Positions 22,815-35,333 of a stretch of DNA of 64,000 nt are shown in pieces. The stretch is taken from assembly GCF_000004075.3 (NCBI RefSeq), contig NC_026660.2, positions 23,749,498 through 23,813,497 of the forward strand. The letters are read 5' to 3'. Every line of letters begins with the position of its first letter. Within the stretch, counting starts at the first letter, position 1. The notes beneath the pieces were generated by a model, which ran no database searches, was not told where the DNA came from, and saw nothing but the letters and a program-made list of their open reading frames with translations. This DNA comes from Cucumis sativus. Taxonomy: Eukaryota > Streptophyta > Magnoliopsida > Cucurbitales > Cucurbitaceae. The position numbers and the translations under genes were made by a program.

Positions 22815-25468
22815 ATGTTGGGAGATTTGATCACTAGATGCCTCTTGTAAGTACATCTTAATTATTATTTGTAATGGGTTAATTTCTTTTTACTTTGTGT
22901 AAAAAACTATAACTAACTATTAGTGAAATTTAATTTGTTGTGTTACGTTAAGGATGGCTTTTGGGTATGCATATCCAGCATTTGAATGTTACAAAACATT
23001 GGAGAAGAGTAGCCGGAGTCTTGATGTTGAATCTTTACGTTTTTGGTGCAAATATTGGTAATTAATTATTCTCTTAATCAATTCTTGTATGTAATTCAAG
23101 TTCATAATTTTGTGGGTGGGGTTTTTCTTTGGCAGGATTCTTGTGGCTATTTTTACCTTTTTTGAGAGACTTGCTGATGTTTTAATAGCTTGGTATGTTG
23201 TTCTTGTTGTTGTTGGGTTTGATTAATTCTTCTTTAATGGCATATTAAATGCTGCTTTTTCTTAGGAAATGATTTTTGCTTTTTCAATAATTCTTTCTTG
23301 TGAAAGGCTCCCTTTGTATGGTGAAATGAAGCTGGTTTTTCTTGTCTACTTATGGCATCCCAAAACCAAGGTAATTAATTAATTTAAAACTTTGATTTAC
23401 TCCTTTTGTAAGGTATAAGTCGACTGGAAAAGAATAATATTAAAAGATGCATATTTATATGACGATCAAGAATATGATATAATGCATAGTTTAATTTGCA
23501 AATGCATGCTTGCATGGTAACTCTACATGGTCGTAGGTGGAGTGGTTGTATATATATACATTTGTCTAAGGAGGATGTGTTGTTGTGTGTGTTTGTTTTT
23601 GAATGTAGGGAAGTGGGCATATATATGGAACAGTGTTGCAACCATATTTGATGAGGAATGAAGCAGAAATAGAAAGAATGATGGTGGAAATGAAAGTGAG
23701 GGCTTGGGATTTAAGTTTTGTTTTTTGGACTAATTTCTCTGAAGTCGCTCATTCTTCCTTCCTCAAAGTCCTCAAATGTGCTGCTGATTTCCAATCCGCC
23801 AAGTTCAAGAACTCTCCCTTCCAACTTCAGGTATGATCCTTCCCCTTTCTCTAATGATCTTTTAGTTAATTAGGGACCAAATTCACAGTTTAACTTAAAT
23901 AAAACTATAGAGTACTTGAAATGTAACCTTCTTAATTAGTTGACAAATCATGACAGTGGAGTTGGGGAGATGTAAATTTGAATGATTGAAACCTTTAGGA
24001 AATGGACCCATGGCCCCATGACCCCATGACGAAAGTTAAATTCAATATCTACAAATTAATTAAATTCTAAGAGTCTTAAAATGATAATTGATGTATTGAT
24101 CAGATTGACAATTATTAGGGCATGGGTAGTAGTACATTTGTTGATTTACCATTTATATTTATCTATAGCCTTAGAGATTGGATTATGTGAATGTGGTGAT
24201 GATGCCTATTATAGAAAATAGATTTGTGTTTAGAATTTTTGAAGAAAATGATTCCTAGCTGTATTAGGATTACATACTATAATAGAATTCAATTCTCTAC
24301 TTTCTATAAATTGCTCCACCCCATAAGGATCAAGGTTTTAAGTTTGTGTTAGAAAAAATCACTCATTAGTCACATGCTTCTGTTAACAATAATAATTTAT
24401 ACATATGCTTGTCAATTTGTATGGTTCATGATTTCTTATACACTCAAAAAATAACCCTTTTAAATGGGGTTTTTTAAATTCCACTATATCATTTTTTTTA
24501 AGCTAAAGTTTAATGCATTATACATCAGACTTGTACTTGAAGAATCCCCTACAAATCTACTCTAACATATGAAAATATTATTGACTATAAACTTAAATTA
24601 TATTTGTCATTCAACCTAGATTAAAAATAAAATTTAAGATATATTTTAAAAGTTAACTTGAATTATATGCTAAAAATGAGTTTAGTTGTTGAACCGATAT
24701 AAAGTTATAAATTATATTTAGGTTAAAATATTTTAATTTGTTCCTTATCTTGAGTGTATATATTGAAAGTTACGTGAAATCACTAAAATGTTAGCTTATA
24801 AAATAGAAATTTTTATTTCTCTCAAGGGGTTCTTTTTTATTATTATTATTTTAGAGTGCCATATTTTAACCCAATGTGGAATACAAACTTTATATGTTGA
24901 CATACATGTGACAAAACTTTATGCTAAAATAAATTTTTTGTTACTACAAATAAGAATAGGGCCAAAATATAGGGAATCAACCACGTGGCACAAAATGAAT
25001 GGTTAATTTTATTACTTGGAGTCGATAGATAAATAATTTTGGAATTACAATTTATTATTGTTTTGAATTTGTAAAGTGTTCAAATTAAACAGAATTTACA
25101 ATTCATCGTTATTGAAAGAGCTTCACTCGTTTCAGTACCATTGCCATTAATGGCATTGACTAATTCTTCAAATTTTTCTCTAATTATAGAGAAACGAGCA
25201 GCAACACCAACCGTCGACGGTAACGCCACAGCCTCCGAACAAATTGCCGTCGTTTTCCGTTCGAGTCGCTGATCAGACGAACGATTCTCCAGCACCGCAG
25301 TCTGTCGTCGGAATCAGCCGCGCCGATTCGGAGACGGAGGAAGGTGATGATGGTCAATCTTCGGACTTCTGCGAAACAGAGAGTTTCGTTAATGAAGAAG
25401 ATAAACCTGCATCTCCTTATCCTCCATCGGGTCGAGCTCGATTAAGGCGAATTAAACCACAATCATAG
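22815..25468 (+). CDS. HVA22: HVA22/DP1-like protein (HVA22 i/k type)
   Basis: Six coding exons join in frame to 252 residues: 22815-22846, 22953-23057, 23136-23192, 23307-23370, 23609-23830, 25190-25468. The N-terminal half is a TB2/DP1/HVA22 domain (about 1-110). It begins MLGDLITRCLLMAFGYAYPAFE in outline, continues with the hydrophobic hairpin WILVAIFTFFERLADVLIAW, and has the family motif LPLYGEMKLVFLVYLWHP. Such proteins are ER-tubule-shaping REEP/Yop1 relatives that work in vesicle traffic, autophagy and stress responses. A helix-rich segment follows (about 100-160). The last exon encodes a polar, disordered tail rich in Pro, Ser and Glu, ending RLRRIKPQS. The last intron is 1.36 kb. 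The ATG sits directly before the conserved LGD start of the domain, so the start is well supported. The gene converges on the unknown gene at 25812. Confidence 0.93.
24805..24833 (+). repeat. 29-bp direct repeat, copy in the last HVA22 intron
   Basis: The segment is identical to 22770-22798 in the leader of the same gene, about 2 kb away. The flanking sequences differ on both sides. Confidence 0.9.
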
Positions 25469-25811
25469 AGAGCTTTGTAATTGTGAGAAAAAAGGCTGTA
25501 CAAAAGAAAAATGAAAATCGATGGAATCCAGAGGAAAATTGAAACTGAAATTGAAATTGGAAATTGGAATTGGAATTGGGATTGTTTGATGGGAAATTAT
25601 TGGAATGTTGAAATTGAATCTGTTTCTATGAATGTATTTGGAAAATCATTTCTCCTTAGGCATTGAATTGCAAACTTGTGTGTGAAATTGGAAATAATAA
25701 GCGATTTATACAGCGGAATCAAAATCGATCTAGGTCAATTACAGCGGCTGAAGAAGTCGTCGTCGTCGTCGTCGTCAATACGCGAGTCCAAAATCCGAGA
25801 AAACGACGGCG
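25469..25811. other. 3' intergenic space between convergent genes
   Basis: This is the shared downstream region of HVA22 and the unknown gene. It is AT-rich around 25540-25620, with repeats of the type 'gaaattgaaattg' and 'ggaattgg'. A (GTC)7 run is present at 25756-25776. No terminator element is recognisable. Confidence 0.6.
25756..25776. repeat. (GTC)7 microsatellite
   Basis: Seven GTC units lie about 35 bases beyond the stop codon of the minus-strand gene. They probably belong to its 3' untranslated region. Confidence 0.9.
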
Positions 25812-26288
25812 TCAAAAGCAAATGCAGAACCGAAAAGCACGGATTATAGCCGGAACAATACTGCTTCTGATGAATCCAAAACAACTGTAGATCGGATTTC
25901 CAGTAGAGAAACGGAGGCAGAAACGATGGAAGAAATTGGGGCCGGCGGAATAGGAAGAAGCGGACATAGGCTGGAGATAAGCCCAAGCGGCCTGCTTAAC
26001 GAGGCGATTGCGGATGGAGATTTCGTAGGGGGAGTTAGCGGGGGAAGCTGCGGTGGGAGAGTTGACGGCGGCAGCAGAGGCAGAGGCAGAGGGAAGGATG
26101 TCCTTGAGAGAAGTGTAGGATTGAGAAGAGGATTTGAAGGAGAGGAGAGCTAAGTTAATGGGAGATGGCGGTGGTGGAGGGGAAACGGCTGGGTTTGGCG
26201 GAGGCATGGGGGAGGAGGGAAGAAAGGTTGTGCGGCGGAGTGATGGGGACGGCGGTGGATAGGTTAATTGGGCGGAGGATTTGGCCAT
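25812..26288 (-). CDS. Unknown proline/serine-rich plant protein
   Basis: An intronless frame of 158 residues from the Met of MAKSSAQLTYPPPSPS. The open frame continues upstream to 26372, but that part is a CT-rich leader read as Phe/Ser/Leu, so I prefer the internal ATG. Residues 1-50 are Pro-rich (PPPSPS, SPPPPPSP). A Ser/Ala-rich middle is followed by a well-ordered C-terminal part. That part starts SIRNRLVKQAAWAYLQPMS and ends in a hydrophobic, Cys-containing segment (FFHRFCLRF ... IYSCFGFIRSSIVPAIIRAFRFCICF in outline). The C-terminal half looks like a conserved module, possibly membrane-associated or amphipathic. I do not recognise a characterised family. Third-position GC is high compared with the flanks, which supports coding. 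It converges on HVA22. Confidence 0.65.
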   Translation of the reverse strand: MAKSSAQLTYPPPSPSLRRTTFLPSSPMPPPNPAVSPPPPPSPINLALLSFKSSSQSYTSLKDILPSASASAAAVNSPTAASPANSPYEISIRNRLVKQAAWAYLQPMSASSYSAGPNFFHRFCLRFSTGNPIYSCFGFIRSSIVPAIIRAFRFCICF

Positions 26289-29200
26289 GGAATTTACGAA
26301 AAGGCTTAAAAAGAGAGAAAAGAGAGAGAAAGTGGAAAGGGAAAAGAGAAACGTTGAGGCAAAACTAAACACGGCGGCTTCAATTCTGTTTCCAATTATT
26401 TGCTAAACCCTTTCTCTCTTTCTTACGTGTTTTCCTCTTCATCTTTTTTTCTTTTCAAAAGAATTTTTTAAAAAATTGAAAATTTGGTGTATATATGTAA
26501 AGGCAAAAAAACGTTTTTAAATTTTAGATAAAAATCACTTTGGTTGATTTTATTTACTTGTAAGGATTTAATTCATATATTTTAAATACTACTTTATTTG
26601 ATGTAATTTAGTTTTTAAGTCTTGAGGGTGTGTTTTCAAATACATTTGATTGAAGAAAAAAAAAAAAAAAACCATTTTATAATTAGTATAATGTTAGTTT
26701 GTGTTTGTCTAAACAAGGTGACTTGCTTCCCACTATGTATAATCAATGGATGTTATAAAATAATAATTAATGAGGTTAATGATCATATTCTTTAATTTTA
26801 TATGTTTCAAATTTGTTGCAATACTTATCTCTATTCTCTACAGAGTAGACAAAGAATTTGCAAAACTATTAGGAACTTTGTGTTCTTCATTTCTGATTTG
26901 TGGGTTCCACTTCATTTTTTAAAAGTTAAGTTTGTTGGTATTTAGTAGATGGGGCCTAAAATTGACAAAATATTTTCCAAATTACTTTTTTTAAAAATTA
27001 TTATTTCTTCATTTGTGGGTTCCATATGATTTGGGAGAACTAAGATTTATCTTTTCTTTTAATGAATGTAGAAAAAAAATATATCTCAATTCTTTAATTT
27101 GTGGTTTTTTTTTTTTAATAATAACTTATATGGTTATATAGTGGGCTAACTTTTTAATTCAAATAGCAAAACTGCAATTGCATGGCTAATTATATTCCTT
27201 TTTTGCTTTTTGCATGTATGGGAAATGATCTCATTCATCAAATCAGAAATCTTTTACTTTCTTCCATAAACGATAGTAGATACATAAATTATAAATTTTG
27301 TTGATAGGACGAGAGCAAATACTTAGATTGTAAAAATAATATATATAAGAAAGAAATTATTATATGTTATATAAAGATTAAAAACTTGAAAGAAGCAAGA
27401 ATTAAAACTTGAAGTTAAAACTTTATACTAAATTCACATTTATTCGTAAATATGGCTATTAGATCTTTTTAGTATAATTGAAGTTAAAACTTGAAGCAAG
27501 AATTAAGAGAAGTTTTTGAAGATACACATTTGATTAATAAGATTATGATGTTTTAGAGTTAATTAAGTCTTCAAGTACATTTTGGTTTATGCTTAAAGTA
27601 TTGGGCCAACAAGTACATTTTGGTCTAAAATATGGAAAGAGTTTTTATTATCATGAAGATTTAAAAGGGAAAATTTTGGGATTTAACAAAATTAGAAGAT
27701 GGGACAGGCAACACTTATCTACTTTAAATTGACTTCATTTTCATAGCTATTGGCTTAATCATAAAAGGGAAAAAGCTTGACTATCTATCAATTTTCCAAT
27801 TGTTAAAAAATGAGGGAATATATATACACATACATACCACTAATTCAAAAATATGTAATTACATAGGTTATAATATCATTCTGAAAGTCTCTTTACTTTG
27901 AATTCTATCCCATCTTAGTTCTTATAATATTGATATACCCTTTTCTTTTGAATAAATCTCAAACTTAGTCTTTGTGCTACTTTTTAAAAAAATAAAAAAA
28001 TAATAATAATAAGAATACAAAGAGTATTTTAATTTTTTTTAAAAAAATACATTAATTAAATTTAAATATACATGCAAGACTAAAATGATACAAAACTAAA
28101 AAAAAAACTGACCAAAGAAATATATTGACTTTGAATGGGACTTATGGTGATAAGTAAATGTAAAGCCAAAGGCCAAATTAATACATCAAACAAGCTTTTG
28201 AAAAGCTAGAAGATTAGTATACATAACAATTGGGGATTAAAATTTTATATCATGTGTCCTCTCTATATATATAAATAAGATACACACACTAGTTAGGGTG
28301 TCATTGTAAGTAAACATATTGAAAAGAAAATGAAATTAAGTTATAATAAATGTTCAGGGGAAATAGATAAGAAACGATGAAAAAGTATAAAAATTTCCAA
28401 AGAAGTAAAAATTTAAAGAAAAAAAGCTTAACGACTAATGTTTTTTAAAAAAGAAATGAATAGTTAATGGTGGTCCAAAGCCGAACCCACCTTAGTCCAA
28501 TCAGAAACATTTGGACCAATTGGAATGAGATCTCCAAGACCATATACTAAAAGATTTAAATGACATAAAGTTGAGAGATCCCTTATAAATTTTCATTACA
28601 ATATAGTTGAAGTTTAGGTGTAAGCAAGTGGGTTCAGTTCTTGAGGTTAGACTAAATCAAACCAACCAAATTTGACCAGATTAATCTACACTCAACTATA
28701 CCCAGTTTTTGTCGATCAAACTCATATTTATCTGTTACTTTTCACGTGTCTAGGAGTATTTCGAAAGTGTTAGAGATCACTTTCCATCATGTTAAGAATT
28801 ACTGATTTTGAATGACTAAAAACATGTCTTAGAGTGACTCTAAATATGACAAACATATGAGGAGGTTTCTAGTAATCTATGATTTCCATAATCCTTGGTT
28901 AACTCGAAGAAAAATTCCAAGCCATTGTCACAAAATTTCAATTAAATCAAACTATTTCTTCCTCATATCAGATAGATATCTCAAACCCTTTAATTGTTAA
29001 ATGGATTTGAAACCGAAGATGAAAAGTTTTACCAATGCATTTGAAGCTTTTGCCGCTCTGATAATGTCTGGAAACCTATCCTACGTGCTTCTTTCTGCCT
29101 ATCTGCAACCTTACAAAAGTTTGTTTCCCATTTCCTGAAATGATCCAACTTCATCAACAAGCAAACAGGAAAGAGATCGAAGAAATCAAAGCTACAGCAT

Positions 29201-29458
29201 ATGCAAATACTAACCTCGGCTATAGCATATGCAAATACTAACCTCACCACTCCCTGCCCGACTAGCTCTGACAATTGTATTCTATACCATGCTTGGAAAA
29301 TTTTCCCAATATATTACTTGGGTTATAAAAATTACACTGTACAGTTGAGCGTGAGTTCCAGTCAAATTCAACTGTTTGTTTGGCTACAAATCAACATCTT
29401 GAGGATTAATGAGGATGGAACAGATCACTAATGAATTAAAGTCAGATCTGTTCCTTTG
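26289..29458. other. Intergenic region between the unknown gene and E2F
   Basis: The left 150 bases are the leader of the minus-strand unknown gene. The remainder is AT-rich, with short shuffled repeats. 'gaagcaagaatta' and 'gaagttaaaac' alternate at 27390-27510, and 'caagtacattttggt' occurs twice at 27570-27630. The last 450 bases are the probable 3' untranslated region of E2F and contain a small tandem duplication at 29196-29245. No gene is supported. Confidence 0.6.
29196..29245. repeat. Small tandem duplication past the E2F stop codon
   Basis: The 22-base phrase that begins 'agcatatgcaaata' and ends 'ctaacctc' occurs twice, 28 bases apart. It lies in the presumed E2F 3' untranslated region. 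Confidence 0.85.
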
Positions 29459-32400
29459 TCACCTCTGTCTTAAGTTAACATCAGATGGTGCTTCAGCTGT
29501 CTCTGAGTGTGGGCTTCCTAGTCTTGGCCTTTGAGTATTGACATCAGATAATAAGAAGTCATGAGGAACCATATCTGATTGATCCCATGCAATATCTGCT
29601 GTAGCTAAAGTGAAAGAATTAAACTCTATAATAAGATCTTTCGATGGTTTTTTTCCCCTATTTTTAAGAATTATTATAACAAATATATACGGATAACACA
29701 ATGGTAAAAGTAAGACAATTTTAAATAAGGATACAATCTGTTCTCCACATATCTGTAATGCTAACTTCAGCATCTGATAACAGCCAGTAATCTGCATCAT
29801 TCTGCAATAAAATGATAGAACTATAAAACGCAATCAACCATGAATAATTGATTGACCAAATTCATTTACATAGATTGCATAAGCAAGCACATATAATTCG
29901 TTGTAGTAAAATGAAATAAAATAAGTAAAGATAAGCGAAGTGTGTTTTTGGACATCTATCCGTATCTACTCTTTTCTTCCTTTTTTTCTCTCGAAAAAGT
30001 GTGTACATACTTGCACATTTGACTATGCTTCTTTTGTCCACATTTTTTCTGATTATGAATACATTTATATAAGAATGAGATGCTTACATCAACTTCTGAA
30101 GGAAGAATCTTCATCATTCCACCAGGAAACTCATTTGAACCATTCACATCACAGCTGCTGCTGTGTTGGGACAGATGAGCTTGAGGTTCCATTTCGTTTC
30201 TACTACTCTCCCCAATGATTGCTTCTGTTGCTAGATGTTCATTTGATCCTGAACTGGAAGCATGTAGGAAGCTACTAGGTGGCTGGACCACATTCATCTC
30301 CTCAAACTTTTCCTCAAATTGACTAAGAAAAAACAAAATTTAATACGAAAAAACAATTAAATTCTTGTTTGCCTAGTAAAGGTTACATTACAAAATAAGA
30401 GAAACTGAAAAGGCGAGAAATGAATATATGAACTATCATTTAATTAATTCTTAGAGCAATGTAGTCTATTATCAAAACCTGCCTTTAAAGAGAAAAACTT
30501 AATGATGTACAGAAAAGGATACCTGACAAGATATACATCAATAGGACCCATTGTACTCCTAAGAACTATCCTATATCTTCTCTGTGGATAATCAACAGCC
30601 TAGCATGATGAAAACAAGAACGTTCTTTCAGCTGTCAGAAGAGGATTAAAAAGGATATTGAGTGTAAAAAATAGCTTAAGCTCGTTACTTCATCGGGATC
30701 AGGAACTTCCAATGTGGTTCCATGAGGAGCTTTAATTGCTATCAGCGTTTCATTCTGCCCAAAAGAAGAGCTGGTTAAGTACAACTTTTAGCAAGATTGT
30801 CAACTTATGAACTAAACGAGTACTGTCTCATGTAAAAGAATGCCATAAGAAGATGCATTAATTAAGAGTAAATACGACTCTACGGTATTTTTATTGTTCT
30901 ATTCTAAAAACCTATCTGATATCACAACTAAAACTTCATTCCATCATAACCATTATATTAAGAAACATTAATTTGATAGAGGACTATTTCATCACCAAAC
31001 ACTAAACTTGAAGGAGACCTCTTGTATCCCAGAAACCTTCTAAAATCTGCCTATTTCACAGAGTACTTTCGCCTCAGCTATATACATCCATCTTACATTT
31101 AGTTAGTCACTTAGTCCATCCACTCCCCGAAACATTATTAATTACTACTCTCCCATGGGCTAATCTGATTTCTGAAGCTCTCTCTTTTCAGATCTTTCTC
31201 ACCCAAACAATGTCTTAGTCAACAAACAAGTGAACAAAATGAATTGGTAAAAGATGTTCTCCTGTACAGAAGAGAATGTTATATGCTGATGGGATCCGGA
31301 ATTGAATTTTCAACAATGAACTTCATTGATAATTCTTTGAGGATGAATTCTCAGTACAATGTAGAAAGTAATGTAAAATCGAATTGAGAGAATCTCAATT
31401 CGATCTCTAGGGCTAACCTACTGCTATCCTATCTTTCAAGGATGAAAGAGAGGACTGAACTTCTTTCTCAAATTCTAACTAACTTTCCCTCCACAATGAA
31501 AGGACTATTTATACTCTCACTAAAACAGACACATTAACTAATTAACCACCACTTCAGAACTCTCATCTCCTTTCACACGTGCTATATTTTTCTTTCCTCT
31601 TCTGCTGTACTGTAATATGATAGGGGGTCTATCATATGCCAAATCCTTTCTAGGGATATACAAGCAAGGATTTTGCGAGGCAGCGGTATAGTTATGAACT
31701 TGTAAAGATTGGAAAAACATCAACTGACTGTGCTGTAAGATTAGAAAGGTGTAACATCAACAGGGATGGGCGAATTGACGCCATCCCTTCATATGATGAA
31801 TGTTAGAAGGACAAACTGAGATATTTCAAGAGATTGGAAACCATACCAAATATGTTTCCATAAACTGCCCACCATTGATCATTTAACCATATTATGCCAA
31901 TTCATAGAGGTCTACATATATGAGTTGCACCTCTACTCAAAAATTCATAGTCGGATACTTTGATTGAGAGGAATAATAAAATTTCTGGGGATCAAGAGAG
32001 AGCTTAGAAGGTGTAGTTGAACGCTTATATTTAGACTTTAGTTACAAAAGATTTTGTAATTACCAACTTGGTCTTACTATTTTAAACTGGAGGCCTTTTA
32101 TGTATGTTCAGCACTTAGCAGTTTGGCCTCTTGTGGGCTGTCCTTTTTGAGTTGTTTTGTGCAGGCTTTCATATTCTTTTATCTTATTTCAGTAAAAGTT
32201 TCATTTCTTTTTTCTTTTTTTAAATTTAAGGAAGAAAAGAAAAAGATTCCGCTTGGAATTTTGTCTTTCAAGTTGTATTGTTGTCTTAGTTTACATCTCT
32301 TCCGTTAATTTCTTTCATTTTCTTTTTTGGTGAAGTGAGGTGTTGTCCTAGTTAGGGTATAGCTGGTGCATTTTGATTTGAATCCTGAAACATACACATT

Positions 32401-35333
32401 CAATACTCAAAACCATGTGACCATACAAATAAGTGTTATAATTAGAAGTTTATGACAAATTTACCTGAAAGCAAGGCAAGTTTTTAATGTCGTCTTCTGT
32501 TACAAACAGCCACCTATCATAATTGGAAACATACACTATATTTTTATTTTACTCATACAGCACCAAGTGGAAAATAGAACATAATGGAGGAGAAAAGAAC
32601 TTTTACTTCTGGATATTATCATCTTCACTCAAATTCCTCAGTCTTTCCTGCATTGCTCTGCAAACATAATTATGAAACTATGAGTTTATCATTTGTGATT
32701 CAAAATATAGAAATTAATAACTAATTAAATATACACCTTATCTTATCATCTAATCTACGCTCTTCAAACGAAAGATTTTCAACATCCACCTGCAGGATAC
32801 AAGGTCCAACTCTCAAATTATGACTGTTATCCATGATAGGTTCTAGATAGAGTCATTATTAAATATTCCAGAAAATAGTTGTACAAATAATTCTTAAGTA
32901 CAAAAATGTGAGGGTTTTAAAGCCCAAAGACAGTAATCAAAGCAACAAACCTGCAACATAGAAGCATCACTATCCACATTTCCTGGAATTTGTTGATTAA
33001 ATCCTCTGTACAATTATTGAATAGATTCTAAGCAAATCATTTGTTTCAAGTTCTTATCAAAATTTGCAATGAACAAATTAAATGAAAATTTTGGACCAAC
33101 GCATCAATTGATAAACTTACTTCCAATATATTATGTTTTTCAGCTTCTTTTCTATGAGACCTATGCCTTCCAAAACATTGGTTATGTCATATATTCTCCT
33201 TTTCTGCACCTGTGTCATGAATATCTCATATTAGTCATCACTAGACAGAAAATCAAAGTTTAATGTATTTATAACTTTTACCTGCAAAGTTTCTGCAGCT
33301 TTGTTCAAGTCAAGAATGCCGTCCCTTGCTTGCTTAATTAAATTGATGAATTTTTTTGTCAGAAGACCTAAAAGTTACAGAATACTTTCAGACACCATAC
33401 AACATTTAACAAGAAGCTATGCGTTCATGTAGCTTGGACAGAATGAATAATACTAAATTGTCAATAATTGCAGATTTACCTAAAGAACTGTCATATCGAC
33501 AATTTCCGGCAGGAGTAAGTGGAGAATAAGTGCCTGTCATTAAAAAACTAATTAATAATATTCATGCTGCTTCAATTCTCATTCAAAAATTCGTTTACAG
33601 ATAGTTGAGGGAACAAAAGGCACTACATAACATTCCACAAAGAAAAACAGGATTAAAAATATTAACAACGTTCAGCAATGGATTTCCAACAACAGCAGCA
33701 AAAAAAGAGCAGCTACAAGTTACGGCTATCAACCTAAACATATTAAAAGCATATAAATTTTCTTACTAGTGTCTGAGATAGGTGTTTGAGGCCCAGATGT
33801 AGTTTTCCTTGAAGTCTTTGACCTATTGTTTACCCTTCCTCCTTTTGCAGACACAGGTGTCTGAACACAACTAAGAGCATCTTTTGAAGATCCCTCGTCA
33901 TGAATGTAGTCATTCGATTTAACCATATTGTTATACATGACACCCTTCTGCTTTGATTTCTGAAAAAAAAAACATCAAGGGGTCAACAATACTAGAATTT
34001 AGAAGCAAATAAAAAATTAGAAGATAATTTCCAAATAAAGTATAGAGGAATCGTCATAAGAAAATAAGTAACTAATACAATTTGCATGATCATTGAACTT
34101 CAACTAAATTAGAGAAATTATTATTGAGGTTGAGTCCTCAAATTAAGCAAACCAATTACTGTGATCTTTATAATCTTTCAAACCATATGAACTATCTTCT
34201 ATATTGTTGACGGTTAGTTTTCTACAGAAATGATTGGATTACATCTATGGTCTAATTCAATTTATATATATAAGATAAGTCTACCAATGAAATTAACTTT
34301 TAAGATCATCATAAGTCACAACCTCCATATGCACACTATTTCTCGTGTATATAATTAATTGGAAAGCAGGAAAATAAGAATCCTTTGCTTATTTGAAAAA
34401 CTACAGCCATAACAATATGCACTACAAAAACAAATGTCAGAATTCAAATGAACAGAAATGTACATAAAGAAAAAATAATAAAGGAGAAAGCACCGAACGG
34501 TATATGCAATTGAAATAGAAACTAAGAGATCAGTTCAGTCAGTAACTAGACAGGTAAAAGGTCAGTAGGGGCATCCTTCCAGGATAAACTGAACTCTCAA
34601 AAGTGGGCCTCACGGTATAAACCAAAAAACTTCAGCCTTTTGTAGGATAGCTATTGTTCAAAGTTTATGAATAAACTAAACTCTCAAAGCAACATATAAC
34701 GTTCTTAAATACTTGTCCTTGTCGATGCTATTGTTTCCATCAAGAGGCAATACACAAAAAACAAACTGTTCCAACCCTGCAATCTCTAAAGGCATTTAGC
34801 AAGGAGATAACTATTGCATTTACTAAAATTTCCTGTACCCTATATCAAGCCTCCATCCTTCAAGAGACAAACAAACAAACAATCACAGTTCGCCGGGTAA
34901 TAACTACCATTGAATCAATCCCCCCAAAACACGCGATCTTTCGATCGGCTTAGACTAAAACCAATACAAGAATTAACCCACCTAGAAAAATCATCATAAA
35001 ATAAAATTAAAAACCATAGAAGCAGACAAACCCAGTTACCCAAGGTACAACAAATCAGAAATCGACCAATAGCAAAATAAGCAACAATGCAGAAATAGAT
35101 AGAGAAATTACAGCACTACTGAGGAGAGGTTTAACAACAATGGTATCAGGTTTATCAATAGCATTGGAAGAAGCGTCGCCGGCGAAATGGTAATAATGAC
35201 CAGGTGGAACAAAGGGCGGGTTATGAGAGTCGAAAGCGAGGTGACGGTTGAGAGGTGGTAGGATCTGGGCAGTATGGGAGTGAGGCAGAGGCAGTGGCTC
35301 CGATGGCTTCGGAGCTCGAGAAGCACCGCGCAT
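29459..35333 (-). CDS. E2F: E2F transcription factor, plant E2FA/E2FB type
   Basis: Fourteen coding exons join in frame to 478 residues: 35333-35112, 33959-33767, 33533-33480, 33367-33282, 33209-33121, 33005-32951, 32789-32737, 32657-32607, 32513-32465, 30754-30689, 30599-30523, 30322-30088, 29801-29735, 29598-29459. Domains in order: an N-terminal segment with [12 protein letters not shown] (30-41); a Ser/Thr-Pro region with [12 protein letters not shown] and GPQTPISDT; the winged-helix DNA-binding domain (about 156-218) with [11 protein letters not shown] and the signature [17 protein letters not shown]; a coiled dimerisation helix ([15 protein letters not shown]); the marked box ([41 protein letters not shown]); and a C-terminal retinoblastoma-binding motif ([16 protein letters not shown]). 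It should bind TTTSSCGS sites with a DP partner and control S-phase genes under RBR. Length fits E2FA/E2FB (about 470-485). Intron 9 is 1.7 kb and holds a solo LTR. Confidence 0.95.
31287..31634 (-). mobile_element. Solo LTR of an LTR retrotransposon in E2F intron 9
   Basis: The element is 348 bp, begins TGATGG and ends CTATCA, giving TG...CA ends with a 6-base imperfect inverted repeat. It is flanked by exact 5-base direct repeats TATGC (31282-31286 and 31635-31639), the expected target-site duplication. On the minus strand it has a TATA box (TATAAATAG, 31513-31504 region). About 110 bases downstream lies a perfect 12-bp stem with a 3-base loop (31378-31404). No internal gag or pol sequence is present. 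It has the same orientation as the host gene. I cannot tell copia from gypsy. Confidence 0.8.
31378..31404. repeat. Perfect hairpin inside the solo LTR
   Basis: ATCGAATTGAGA, three bases (gaa), then the exact reverse complement TCTCAATTCGAT. It lies in the presumed transcribed part of the LTR. Confidence 0.9.

Noticed and set aside
26289-26372. N-terminal extension of the unknown gene that looks like a signal peptide
   Set aside because: The 28 residues are Phe/Ser/Leu from a CT-rich leader. The downstream Met starts a more protein-like sequence. A real signal peptide cannot be fully excluded.
29029-29274. 81-codon minus-strand frame downstream of E2F
   Set aside because: It lies past a complete E2F C-terminus with its stop codon and holds a small duplication; it is most likely 3' untranslated sequence.
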